Assembly: GCA_027493885.1 (NCBI GenBank)
Contig: JAOSJZ010000001.1
Coordinates: 1,726,622-1,790,621, forward strand
Direction of reading: 5' to 3'
From: Gaiella sp.
GTDB lineage: Bacteria > Actinomycetota > Thermoleophilia > Gaiellales > Gaiellaceae
Length of the DNA stretch: 64,000 nucleotides
Positions 25,302 to 33,513 of the stretch are shown one piece after another (the first letter of the stretch is position 1; every line of letters begins with the position of its first letter). The translations under genes and the position numbers were made by a program. The notes below the pieces were generated by a model, which was given only the letters and a program-made list of their open reading frames with translations, made no database searches and had not been told where the DNA came from.

Positions 25302-26206
25302 GCTGCCTCCTCGAGAAGGGCGGAGAGCGCCGGGGTGGGCACCTGGAGCCGCCCGCCGGCGCGAACCACCGAGCCTGTGATCGCGTCGAGCTCGGTCGGC
25401 CGCCCCGCCACCGCGTCGCGCGCTGCGGACGTCGTCAGGTCCGGTGCCATCGCCTCGATGATCGCCCATTGGGCGGCGGGATCGAGCGTGACGTCGTCGG
25501 CCGCCGCGACAGCGCAGGCCTCGCGAAGCGCGGCGTCGAGGCGCGGACGCCACACGCCGTCCTCACGCAGCGCTCCGACCGGGCGACCGCTCGCGACCGT
25601 CGCCGCGGCGAGGACGGCCAGCCGCGCCGCCTTCTCCCACAGCACCGCGCGCTCGTCGCCGGCGCCGAGAACGTCGATCCCGGGCACGCGGAGCGGCGCC
25701 AGCACGGCAGTGAGCGCCCCGGCGTCGAGCTCGCGCGAGGCGGCGGTGACGACCGCGTCCCCGGCCGAGCGCTGCGCGACGACGCCCGGCGCGGGCGAGA
25801 GCGCCTCGAGCCGGCCGATGCTCCCCGCGGCGACAACGGGGGGCGCTGCCGCTTGTGCCACTGTGTCACTTGCGGCGAGTTGCCGGCGCAAGGCGTCGAC
25901 GTGCTCGAGGCCGTTCATGAGCGGCAGGACGACCGCGCCGTCGAGCGCCGCCGACGCGACCCGCGCGAGCGCCGCGTCGAGGTCGTAGGCCTTGACCGCG
26001 ACGACGAGCAGGGACACCGGCTCCTCGAGCCGCTCGACCGCCCGGGGGTGGGAGACCGTCGTGCGGTCGCCGTGGACGAGCGTGAGACCGCTCGCGCGAA
26101 TCGCTGCCACCGAACGCTCGGTAGCAACGACGAGCGCGCCGGTTCGGGCCGCGAGCATGCCGCCGACGGCCCCGGCGCCGAGGACGGCGACGGCCGCCGG
26201 GGTCAC
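25286..26206 (-). CDS. 2-dehydropantoate 2-reductase family enzyme (ApbA/PanE-like)
   Basis: 306 residues. N-terminal NADP-binding VAVLGAGAVGGMLAAR, LLVVAVKAYDLDAAL and LPLMNGLEHVDALR are typical of ketopantoate reductases; the helical C-terminal domain contains the substrate-binding GRPTELDAITGSVVR. In this operon (NeuB, SDR, aldehyde dehydrogenase, cytidylyltransferase) it is more likely to reduce a 2-keto acid-type intermediate than to serve pantothenate synthesis, but that is inference. GTG 26206 is the most likely start; an upstream GTG at 26242 lies inside a palindromic repeat and would add VSDTVRRRRGAS. Confidence 0.85.
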   Translation of the reverse strand: MTPAAVAVLGAGAVGGMLAARTGALVVATERSVAAIRASGLTLVHGDRTTVSHPRAVERLEEPVSLLVVAVKAYDLDAALARVASAALDGAVVLPLMNGLEHVDALRRQLAASDTVAQAAAPPVVAAGSIGRLEALSPAPGVVAQRSAGDAVVTAASRELDAGALTAVLAPLRVPGIDVLGAGDERAVLWEKAARLAVLAAATVASGRPVGALREDGVWRPRLDAALREACAVAAADDVTLDPAAQWAIIEAMAPDLTTSAARDAVAGRPTELDAITGSVVRAGGRLQVPTPALSALLEEAACRAR

Positions 26207-26227
26207 TGAAGCGCCCCTGCGACGACG

Positions 26228-26246
26228 AACGGTGTCAGACACCGTT
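26228..26246. repeat. Palindromic repeat AACGGTGTC-A-GACACCGTT
   Basis: Perfect 19-bp palindrome and the longest intergenic copy of the GGTGTCNGACACC family in this window. Confidence 0.75.
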
Positions 26247-26395
26247 GTGTGTCAAGGGAAAACCGCGCCAACTCCGTGCCCATCTCTCCACAGACCGCAA
26301 ACCGCGAGGTCATGCTGGATACCCGTGAGTGTGCGCCACCGACGCGCCCTCCAGGACGACCGAGCCACGGCTTCGACCGACATCCGCCACAACCG

Positions 26396-26408
26396 GGTGT
26401 CAGACACC
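26396..26408. repeat. Palindromic repeat GGTGTCAGACACC
   Basis: 13-bp copy identical to the core of the 26228 repeat, in the same intergenic gap. Confidence 0.75.
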
Positions 26409-26420
26409 GCCGTCGCGCCC

Positions 26421-27849
26421 TCACGCAAGGGCGGGGTCGACGACGAGGTTGACGTACTGCGTCTCCGAGTAGACGTCGAGCGACTCGAGCCCCGCCTCCT
26501 TCCACCCCGTCCCGGATTGCTTGACGCCGCCGAAGCCCATGTGCGGCTCGCTGCCGTGCGTCCCCGCGTTGACGACGACGACGCCGGCAGCGACGCACTC
26601 CGCGAACCGCATCGCGCGGTGGATGCTCGCCGTGTGGATCGCCGCGGTGAGGCCGTACGGCGAGTCGTTGACGACCGCGACGGCGTCGTCGAGCCCCGTG
26701 ACCCGGTAAAGGGCCGCCACCGGGCCGAAGAGCTCGTCGCAGGAGAGCGGCGCGTCCGGCGCGACGCCCTCGACGAGCGTCGGCGCGACGTACCAGCCCC
26801 GGTCGCCGACCCGCGTCCCGCCCGCGAGCACGGTCGCGCCGCCGGCGCGTGCCGCCTCGATCGCGGCGAGGATCCTGTCCATGGCGGCTTCCGAGATCAC
26901 CGGGCCGACGTCGCCGAGCGCCCCCGTCGCATGCGCGAGCCGCCCGCGGAAGTCGTCGTAGACGGCGTCCATCACGACGATCCGGCTCGCCGCGGCGCAA
27001 CGCTGGCCCGCGTTCGAGAACGCTGCGGCGAGCACCCACTCGACGGCGCGGTCGAGATCGGCGTCGTCGCACACGACGAGCGCGTTCTTGCCGCCGAGCT
27101 CCAGCACCGTCTTGGCGAGGCGACGGCCCGCGGCCTCCGCGATCACCCGGCCGGTCGTAGCGGAGCCGGTGAACGAGACGAGGTCGACGAGCGGGTCGTC
27201 GACGAGCGGCATCCCCGCCTCCGGCCCGAGCCCCTGCAGTACGTTCAGCACTCCCGGCGGCAGCCCTGCCTCGAGGCAGAGCCGCCCGAGCCACCAGGCG
27301 GAGGCCGGGGCGTGCTCGGAGGGCTTCAGCACCGACCCGTTCCCGCAGAAGATCGAGGGGAAGGCCTTCCAGGCGACGTTCGGGAGCGGCGTGTTGAAGG
27401 AGATCAGAAGCGCCGCGACGCCGACGGGCCGTCGTAGCGTCAGCACGGTACGGTGCGGCATCGACGCCGTCGTCGTGCGCCCGTACGATCGCCGCCCCTC
27501 GCCGGCGACGAAGAACCCCATCTCCACCGCGGCGTCCGTCTCTCCGAGCGCAAGCGCGAGCGGCTTGCCGGTCTCCTCGGAGACGAGCTCGCTCGCCACC
27601 TCGCGACGCTCGCGCAGGAGCTCCGCGATCGCGCGCACGACGTTCCCGCGCTCGACCGGCGTGCGCTCGGCCCACTCGGCCTGCGCCTCGCGGGCGGCGG
27701 CCACCGCCGCTGCGACGTCGTCCGGGCCGGAGCGTGCGACCCGGCAGAGAGGCTCCCCCGTCCGCCGGCCTGGCCTTCTCGAGCCAACCTCCGCTCGCTG
27801 CCGGCCGCTCCTCGCCGCCGACGAGGTTCGGCACCTCGGCCGGGATCAC
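26421..27849 (-). CDS. NAD(P)-dependent aldehyde dehydrogenase (frameshifted as sequenced)
   Basis: About 475 residues. The catalytic Cys is in NAGQRCAAASRIVV, the general-base Glu in VLELGGKNALVV, with FTGSATTGRVIAEAA, SCDELFGPVAALYRV and the C-terminal SEPHMGFGGVKQSGTG. A C5 run (27755-27759) has one base too many: the N-terminus NLVGGEERPAASGGWLEKAR with PADG then joins EPLCRVARSGPDDVAAAV. GTG 27849 overlaps the SDR stop (GTGA). In this operon it may oxidise a sugar aldehyde or a C3-C4 aldehyde intermediate (inference). Confidence 0.88.
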
Positions 27850-28676
27850 CAGGCCGACCAGCCCCCGTCGACGACGAGGTTCGTTCCGGTCACGTACGAC
27901 GACGCGTCCGAGGCGAGGAAGACGACCGCGCCGACGGTCTCCGACACGTCCATCAGCCGTCCGAGCGGCGAGCGGCCCGCGAACGCCTCCACGAACGGCG
28001 CCGGCTGCCCGTTCTCGATCCCGTGCGGGGTGAGCGTGTTGACCCGGACGCCGCTGCGGCCCCAGTACGTCGCCAGATAGCGGGTCAGGTTGACGAGCGC
28101 GGACTTCGAGACCGAGTACGCCACCGGCTTGAAGAACACCTCGCCCGCCTCGCGGCGGAAGTCGTAGAGCCGCTGGTCGGGCGAGAGGATCCCGTAGACC
28201 GAGCCGACGTTGACGATCGAGCCGCGTCCTTCCCGCGCCATCGCTCCGCCGATCACCTGGCAGGGGACGACGACGCCGAGGACGTTGACGTCGACGACGC
28301 GCTCGAGGGCCTCGAACGGCACGTCCTCGAACGGCCCTACCTCCGCGGCGGGCGCGTCCGGCGGGGCGTCGATCCCCGCCGCGTTGACGAGCACGTGCGG
28401 CACGCCCCAGTCGACCTCGACCAGCGCGAGCGCGGCCTCGACCTGCGCCCGATCGGTCACGTCGCATTCGCGCACGCGGACGGTGGCGTCGTCGATCGCC
28501 CGCACGAGGGCCTTTGCGCCCGGCGGCGGATCGGTCGAGAGATCGAGGATCGCGACGCGCATCCCCCGCGCAGCGAGCGAGGCAGCGAGCACGGCGCCGA
28601 GCTGTCCCATCCCGCCCGTGATCACGGCGACACGCCCGGCGAGGTCGAAGAGCGGGTCGACCAGCGTGTCGCTCAC
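27846..28676 (-). CDS. Short-chain dehydrogenase/reductase
   Basis: 276-residue Rossmann enzyme: AVITGGMGQLGAVLAASLA (cofactor loop, about 15-33), a basic-free AILDLSTDPPP region suggesting NAD preference, VNAAGIDAPPD, Ser in VNVGSVYGILSP, catalytic YSVSK, and the C-terminal ASSYVTGTNLVVDGGW. Similar SDRs are found beside NeuB-like genes in legionaminic- or Kdo-type sugar loci. GTG 28676 overlaps the NeuB stop (GTGA). Confidence 0.88.
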   Translation of the reverse strand: MSDTLVDPLFDLAGRVAVITGGMGQLGAVLAASLAARGMRVAILDLSTDPPPGAKALVRAIDDATVRVRECDVTDRAQVEAALALVEVDWGVPHVLVNAAGIDAPPDAPAAEVGPFEDVPFEALERVVDVNVLGVVVPCQVIGGAMAREGRGSIVNVGSVYGILSPDQRLYDFRREAGEVFFKPVAYSVSKSALVNLTRYLATYWGRSGVRVNTLTPHGIENGQPAPFVEAFAGRSPLGRLMDVSETVGAVVFLASDASSYVTGTNLVVDGGWSAW

Positions 28677-29782
28677 GTCGTCCGAGCGGCGGGTCGCACG
28701 CCGTCCTGTGACACCGGGCCGTTTGCGCCTTCGGCCACCACGTCGCCGGCGGCGATCGCCTCGTCCTCCGCCAGCGAACGGGCGAGCGTCCGCCCGAGCA
28801 GGTCGTCGAGCCGGTACGGCGGCAGGCCCCCGCCGGCCGGCGACTTCGCGACGAGATCGCCGTCGGCGAGGACGTGCCCCTCCCGGAGCGTCCGCGCGGC
28901 GACGAGCTTCTTCCCCATCTTCTCGAGCGGCGCCTCCTCGCTCGGGAGCCGCCGCTTGACGCCGTCCCCGATCGCGTACGGGACGCGCCGCAGATCGCGG
29001 ACGAGCTTGCGCATTCCCTCGGGCATCAGCGAGAACGCATGGTCGGTGCCCTTCGCGGTGTGGCTCTGGGTGAAGTGCTTCTCGATCACGCGGGCGCCGA
29101 GCATGTAGGCGACAGGCGCCATCGCGATCCCGTCCTGGTGGTCGGAGAGGCCGACGACGAGCTCGGGGTACCGCTTGCGGTACGTCGCGATCACGCCGAG
29201 CTCGAGCTCCTCGACGGCGGCCGGGTACGACGCCGTGCACTGCAGCAGGCAGAGCTGCGTGTTGACCGCGGTCACGGCCTCGACCGCGCGATCCACGTCC
29301 TCGAGCGTCGCCCCGCCCGTGGACACGATCAACGGCTTGCCGAAGGAGGCCACGTGGCGCAGGAGCGGGGTGTTGCGGAGGTCGCCGGAGGCGATCTTGT
29401 ACGCGGGCACGTCGAGCTCCTCGAGCAGATCGGCGCTCGCCTCGTCGAACGCGGTCGCGAAGAAGACGAGGCCCAGCTCGCGCGCGCACGCCTGCAGCTC
29501 CGCGTACGCGCTGCGGTCGAGCTCGAGCGCCTCGCGGTGCGCGCCGTAGGTCGGGCCGAAGCTGTTCTCGTTGTCGTACGGGCTGTCGTAGAGCGTGCGG
29601 GTGAAGAGACGCCGGTTGTCGCGCTTCTGCAGCTTCACCGCGTCGACGCCCGCCTGCTTGGCGAGCACGAAGAGCTCCTGTGCCCTCTCGACCGAGCCCT
29701 GGTGGTTGTGGCCGATCTCGGCGATGACGAAGCAGTCGGTGTCGTCGGCGATGCGCCGGCCGTCGATCGTGAGCTCGCGCAC
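28673..29782 (-). CDS. NeuB-type sialic/nonulosonic acid synthase
   Basis: 369 residues. Condenses phosphoenolpyruvate with a hexosamine (ManNAc-like) to give a nine-carbon acid sugar. The TIM barrel has FVIAEIGHNHQGSVERAQEL, VDAVKLQKRDN, FFATAFDEAS, YKIASGDLRN and VIEKHFTQS; the C-terminal SAF (antifreeze-like) domain starts near 290 (KLVAARTLREGHVLADGDLV). GTG 29782 has a TACGAT six bases upstream and begins the operon SDR, aldehyde dehydrogenase, reductase, cytidylyltransferase. No NeuC-type 2-epimerase lies in the window, so the substrate hexose is open; the product could be sialic, legionaminic, pseudaminic or a new acid. Confidence 0.9.
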   Translation of the reverse strand: MRELTIDGRRIADDTDCFVIAEIGHNHQGSVERAQELFVLAKQAGVDAVKLQKRDNRRLFTRTLYDSPYDNENSFGPTYGAHREALELDRSAYAELQACARELGLVFFATAFDEASADLLEELDVPAYKIASGDLRNTPLLRHVASFGKPLIVSTGGATLEDVDRAVEAVTAVNTQLCLLQCTASYPAAVEELELGVIATYRKRYPELVVGLSDHQDGIAMAPVAYMLGARVIEKHFTQSHTAKGTDHAFSLMPEGMRKLVRDLRRVPYAIGDGVKRRLPSEEAPLEKMGKKLVAARTLREGHVLADGDLVAKSPAGGGLPPYRLDDLLGRTLARSLAEDEAIAAGDVVAEGANGPVSQDGVRPAARTT

Positions 29783-29788
29783 TGCGCG

Positions 29789-29794
29789 ATCGTA
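29789..29794 (-). promoter_or_regulatory. Putative -10 element (TACGAT), leaderless NeuB operon
   Basis: TACGAT with a 6-nt spacer to GTG 29782. Confidence 0.55.
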
Positions 29795-29868
29795 GCGTCG
29801 CCGGTCGCCGTGCTCGGGCGGGCCCGTCGGACCCGACTCACGTCCGGAGCCCCCGCCGCCGATAGGGA

Positions 29869-29874
29869 TAGCCT
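29869..29874 (+). promoter_or_regulatory. Putative -10 element (TAGCCT), leaderless GT2 gene
   Basis: TAGCCT with a 6-nt spacer to ATG 29881. Confidence 0.55.
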
Positions 29875-29880
29875 GCGTCG

Positions 29881-30573
29881 ATGCCGAGCTCGCTGACCAT
29901 TCTGATGCCCGTCTACAACGAGCGCTCGACGGTCGAGCGCGCGATCGAGGACGCGCTCACCGCGGAGCTCCCCGTGGATTCGCGCCAGCTCGTCCTGATC
30001 GACGACGGCTCGACCGACGGGACGCGCGAGCTCCTCACCGGCCGCACGTGGCCCGAGAACGTGACGCTCCTGCTCCACGACCGGAACCGCGGCAAGGGCG
30101 CAGCGCTGCAGACGGGGCTCCGGCATGCGACGGGAGAGCTCTCGGCGATCCTGGACGCCGACCTCGAGTACCGCGCGGCCGATCTCGGGCCGCTGCTCGA
30201 GCCGCTCCTCTCCGGCGACGCGCACGTCGTCTTCGGGACGCGTTCCTGGTCGAGCCACGCCGCCTTCAGCTTCTGGTACGTGATGGGCAACAAGGCCGTC
30301 ACGATGGCGACGAACGTGATCTACAACTGCTGGATCTCGGACGTGATGACGTGCCACAAGGCGATGTCGACCGAGCTCTTCCGCTCTCTCGAGCTCCGGG
30401 AGCGGGGGTTCGCGATCGAGCCGGAGATCGCCGCGCGCGTCCTTCGCGCCGGCGAGCGAATCTACGAGGTCCCGATCACCTACAAGGCGCGCTCGCGCGA
30501 GGAAGGGAAGAAGCTCACCGCGCTCGACGGGCTTCGCGTGCTCCGGACGCTCGTCCGCTGCCGCGCGGACTGA
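29881..30573 (+). CDS. DPM1-like GT2 glycosyltransferase without membrane domain
   Basis: 230 residues: LTILMPVYNERSTVERAIED, LVLIDDGSTDGTRELL, LHDRNRGKGAALQTGL, and the DxD in AILDADLEYRAADL, then ISDVMTCHKAMSTELF and FAIEPEIAARVL. It is a soluble polyprenyl-phosphate sugar synthase type that could charge the donors used by the GT-C enzymes nearby. Its 3' end overlaps the convergent GT4 gene by 59 bases, a long tail-to-tail overlap that codes on both strands. Confidence 0.88.
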   Translation: MPSSLTILMPVYNERSTVERAIEDALTAELPVDSRQLVLIDDGSTDGTRELLTGRTWPENVTLLLHDRNRGKGAALQTGLRHATGELSAILDADLEYRAADLGPLLEPLLSGDAHVVFGTRSWSSHAAFSFWYVMGNKAVTMATNVIYNCWISDVMTCHKAMSTELFRSLELRERGFAIEPEIAARVLRAGERIYEVPITYKARSREEGKKLTALDGLRVLRTLVRCRAD

Positions 30574-31573
30574 GCGCGTCCTCGAGCGCCTCCCGGAGCC
30601 GCGCGCCGAAGGCCTCGCTGCTCCACGCGGCCTCCGCCCGCTCCCGCGCGCCCGCGCCGAGCCGAGCCCGCTCCTCCCCGTCCGACAGCAGCCGCTCGAT
30701 CGCGCGGCGGAGCGCAGGGACGTCGCCGGGCGGGACGAGGAGACCGGTGACGCCGTCCTCGACGGCGTCCACGAGCCCCCCGACCGCCGTCGCCACGACC
30801 GGCCGTCCGTGCGCCATCGCTTCGCGCGCTGCCATCCCGTACCCCTCCCGGCGGGAGGGAACGACGACGACCGCGGCGCGCTCGTACCACGGCCCGAGCT
30901 CCCGCGGCGGGACGAACCCTACGGCCTGCGGGACGAGTGGGCGCAGCGGGCCGTCGCCGACGACGACGAGCGGCAGGCCGCGCGCAGCCTCGGCGAGCTC
31001 GCGCACGCCCTTCTCCTCGGAGAGCCGCCCGACGTAGAGCGCGTGTGGCGGCTCGTCCGGCTCGACCACCACCGCAGGGATCGCGACGCCGCTCGGGATC
31101 ACGCGGACGTCCCGCGCGCCGAGCGCCCCGGCGTCGTCCGCGAGCGCGGTGGAGGCGCAGACGACGATCCGCGCGCGGCCGAGCAGGTGACGCGCGAGTG
31201 GTCGCAGGTGCCACGCAAGCGCGACGTCCGAGCCCCAGAGCTGGAGGACGATCGGCTTCCCGGTCGCGAGGGCGGGAAGCACGCTCGGCAGCCAGTGGGC
31301 GTGGACGACGTCCGCCTCACGCGCGGCCTTCCGCGCCGCGCGTGCGAATCCCAGCAGGAAGAGTGGAAGCGCGAGCGCCTTCCACGGCGCGCGGCGCAGG
31401 TTGTTGACGATCCCGTCGCCGTACGCGATCCCGTAGTGGCGGAACGCCACGGGGGACACGACTCGCACGCCGACGCCGGTCGCACGCAGCGCCTCGACGC
31501 CGTCCCGAACGAACGACCCGGCGACGTCGTCCGCGTCGCGCGGGTACGACGTCGTCAGGACGCAGACCTTCAC
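30515..31573 (-). CDS. GT4-family glycosyltransferase
   Basis: 352 residues: VCVLTTSYPRDADDVAGSFV at the N-terminus, ADVVHAHWLPSVLPALATGK, VRVIPSGVAIPAVV, HALYVGRLSEEKGVRELAEA opening the donor domain, and the donor-site Glu region in PSRREGYGMAAREAMAHGRP. GTG 31573 overlaps the O-antigen-ligase-like stop (GTGA), so the two are translationally coupled. The last 59 bases overlap the convergent GT2 gene; the final 20 or so residues are Arg- and Gly-rich and may not be conserved. Confidence 0.9.
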   Translation of the reverse strand: MKVCVLTTSYPRDADDVAGSFVRDGVEALRATGVGVRVVSPVAFRHYGIAYGDGIVNNLRRAPWKALALPLFLLGFARAARKAAREADVVHAHWLPSVLPALATGKPIVLQLWGSDVALAWHLRPLARHLLGRARIVVCASTALADDAGALGARDVRVIPSGVAIPAVVVEPDEPPHALYVGRLSEEKGVRELAEAARGLPLVVVGDGPLRPLVPQAVGFVPPRELGPWYERAAVVVVPSRREGYGMAAREAMAHGRPVVATAVGGLVDAVEDGVTGLLVPPGDVPALRRAIERLLSDGEERARLGAGARERAEAAWSSEAFGARLREALEDALSPRGSGRASGAREARRAR

Positions 31574-32931
31574 CTGGCGAGACGCTGCGCGAACACCGCC
31601 GGCGCGGCGATCGCGAGCAGGGCGATCACGTAGAAGTAGTAGAAGGACATCGTCAGGTAGAAGACGTTCGAGGCCATCGTCGCGACGAGCGCCGCGGTGA
31701 GGCCCCAGCCGAGCGGCCAGACTCGCGCGGAGAGCGGGTCGCGCATCGTCGCCAGCGCCCTCCCGATGCGCCGGGTCGCACCTGCACGGCGGAAGAGATA
31801 GACGAGGAACGCCGCGAAGACGAGCGTCCCGACGAGCCCCGTCTCGACGAACGACGCGACGTAGAACGAATGCGGGCCGAAGTTCGTCTTCCCGGTCTGG
31901 AACTCGTAGTACACCGAGAACGTGTTCAGCCCCAAACCGAAGAGCGGGTGCACGGAGAGGACGTCGGGGATGAAGTCGTAGACGAGGAAGTGCGTCGACG
32001 CGCCGCGACCCTCCGTCTGCAGCCGGGAGGTCAGGACCTGCTCGAAGAAGCTCGCGCGCTGCGCGACGAACACGGCGAGCGCCGCGAGCACGACCCCGAG
32101 CGGGACGAGGAAGCGCGCGGTCAGGAGGTGGCGCCGGTAGGGGATGGCCAGCACCAGGAAGCCGCAGCCGAGTCCGAGCATCCCGCTCCGCGAGAGCGTC
32201 CCCAGCTCGACGACGAAGAGGAAGCCGAGCAGCGCCGCCAGCGGTGTCCGGTACCGATGATCGCGCTCGAGACGCAGGTAGATGGGGAGCAGGAGCACGA
32301 TCGCGGCGGCGAGCTCGATCCCGAGGTGGTTCGGGTCGCCGGTGAGAGCGTTGATGCGGAAGACGCTCTGTCCCTCGATCGCACCGTAGACGTTGATCCG
32401 GCTCGCGCCGCCCGTGAGCGGCTGCAGCCAGCCGGCGTCGAGGTTCCGTCCGAGCCCCTGTGCGACCGCGAGCTGCGCGACTCCGTACGCCGCGTTGGCG
32501 GCGACGCCGCCGACGAACGTGGCGAGCGTGAGCCAGTAGAACCGCGGGCCGCGGCGCGCGACGAGCGAGACGGCCGCGACGAGGAACAGGAAGTGCAGGA
32601 GGAACTTCACCATCCCCTTCGCCCACTGCGCGAGCGACTGCGCCGTCTCCAGGTTGAACCAGCCGAACAGGTAGACGAGCAGGAAGGCGAGGAAGAACCC
32701 GAGCGTGACGACCGCGGCGCGCTCCAGCCGCGCGTCGAGACGCTCCGCGCGGTAGACGAGGAAGGCGAGCAGGAAGAGGCCCGTGACGACGTCGGAGAAC
32801 GACAGCGTTCCGGCCACCTCCCACTGGAGCTTCGCGAACGTGACGGTGAAGATGGTCGCGAAGAAGAGCCCTTCGACGAAGGGCGCTCGCGCGGCGACGG
32901 CGCGCGGACGGTCGAGGGCGATCGCGGTCAC
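31570..32931 (-). CDS. O-antigen ligase/polymerase-like membrane protein (WaaL/Wzy family)
   Basis: Intact 453-residue protein with about 10-12 membrane helices and one large outer loop (roughly 325-370: FEQVLTSRLQTEGRGASTHF, then HPLFGLGLNTFSVYYEFQTG and GPHSFYVASFVETGLVG). The late HSFYV..L.ETG.VG block is characteristic of Wzy_C proteins. It would polymerise glycan repeats or ligate a glycan to a lipid or protein outside the membrane. The GTG at 32931 has TACCAT nine bases upstream. It is first in an operon with the GT4 gene. Confidence 0.85.
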   Translation of the reverse strand: MTAIALDRPRAVAARAPFVEGLFFATIFTVTFAKLQWEVAGTLSFSDVVTGLFLLAFLVYRAERLDARLERAAVVTLGFFLAFLLVYLFGWFNLETAQSLAQWAKGMVKFLLHFLFLVAAVSLVARRGPRFYWLTLATFVGGVAANAAYGVAQLAVAQGLGRNLDAGWLQPLTGGASRINVYGAIEGQSVFRINALTGDPNHLGIELAAAIVLLLPIYLRLERDHRYRTPLAALLGFLFVVELGTLSRSGMLGLGCGFLVLAIPYRRHLLTARFLVPLGVVLAALAVFVAQRASFFEQVLTSRLQTEGRGASTHFLVYDFIPDVLSVHPLFGLGLNTFSVYYEFQTGKTNFGPHSFYVASFVETGLVGTLVFAAFLVYLFRRAGATRRIGRALATMRDPLSARVWPLGWGLTAALVATMASNVFYLTMSFYYFYVIALLAIAAPAVFAQRLAR

Positions 32932-32940
32932 GGCCGCGTC

Positions 32941-32946
32941 ATGGTA
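32941..32946 (-). promoter_or_regulatory. Putative -10 element (TACCAT) of the O-antigen-ligase-like gene
   Basis: TACCAT with a 9-nt spacer to GTG 32931. It lies at the end of a 205-base gap (32932-33136) in which nothing else is recognised. Confidence 0.45.
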
Positions 32947-33136
32947 CGGCCCGGCGCGCGGGAGCTTCGCTCGAGTGGCGCGAGCGGCGCGCTCCTCTTC
33001 CTCCCGTCCCTAGCCCCCGCCCACCCACGGGGACACCGACGGTATCCGGGAATCCGTCACGTCTCCGTGCCGGATGTGCGCCGATTTCGTGACGCACGGG
33101 CACCGGCAGGGCGTCCGTCCCGACTCCCGAACGAGG

Positions 33137-33513
33137 TCAGGAGCCGGGGTCGAGCTCGACCTGTGCCGGGAACCCCGCCCGCCGCGCCTCGGCGGCCGCG
33201 CTCTCGCCCTGCGCGTACGTGTCGATGCCGTCGTTCGTGACCTTCCAGTAGCCGCACCCGTCCGCCTTCACCTGGACGTTCTGGAAGCCCTCCGCCGCAA
33301 GCCGGGCCTCGAGCGCCTGCGCCGCCGGGATCGAGGAGAGGTGGCCGAAGACGAGCTCGAGCTCGCCCTCCCCGTCGGCGGTCGCGACACGGGCGCACTC
33401 CCCCGTCCGCCAGGGAAGCGCGGCTCACCCGAGGCGACCACGACGAGCGGATAGACGACGAGCGGTACCGCGGCGACGAGCGCGGCGACGAGCAGGATGC
33501 GACGGCCGCTCAC
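33137..33513 (-). CDS. Small membrane-anchored SPOR-like protein (frameshifted as sequenced)
   Basis: About 125 residues once one missing base is restored in the C5 run at 33400-33404. The N-terminus RRILLVAALVAAVPLVVYPL plus LVVVASG is a single membrane anchor; the remainder reads ECARVATADGEGELELVFGH, SSIPAAQALEARLAAEGFQN, VQVKADGCGYWKVTNDGID, then AQGESAAAEARRAGFPAQVE, the pattern of a SPOR-like repeat domain that can bind peptidoglycan-associated glycans. GTG 33513 overlaps the GT-C stop (GTGA). It was easy to miss because each half alone is a short ORF. The function as a cell-wall-anchored partner of the glycan machinery is inference. Confidence 0.65.

Larger units (their letters stand above)
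26207..26420. other. Intergenic region with two GGTGTCAGACACC palindromes
   Basis: 214 bases between the aldehyde dehydrogenase stop and the reductase start. It holds two palindromes about 165 bases apart and a moderately AT-richer stretch, and no ORF with family resemblance on either strand. Confidence 0.6.

Noticed and set aside
32932..33136. Possible small gene or riboswitch in the 205-base gap before the ligase-like gene
   Set aside because: No frame with family resemblance, and no structure beyond scattered GC-rich palindromes could be made out by eye.
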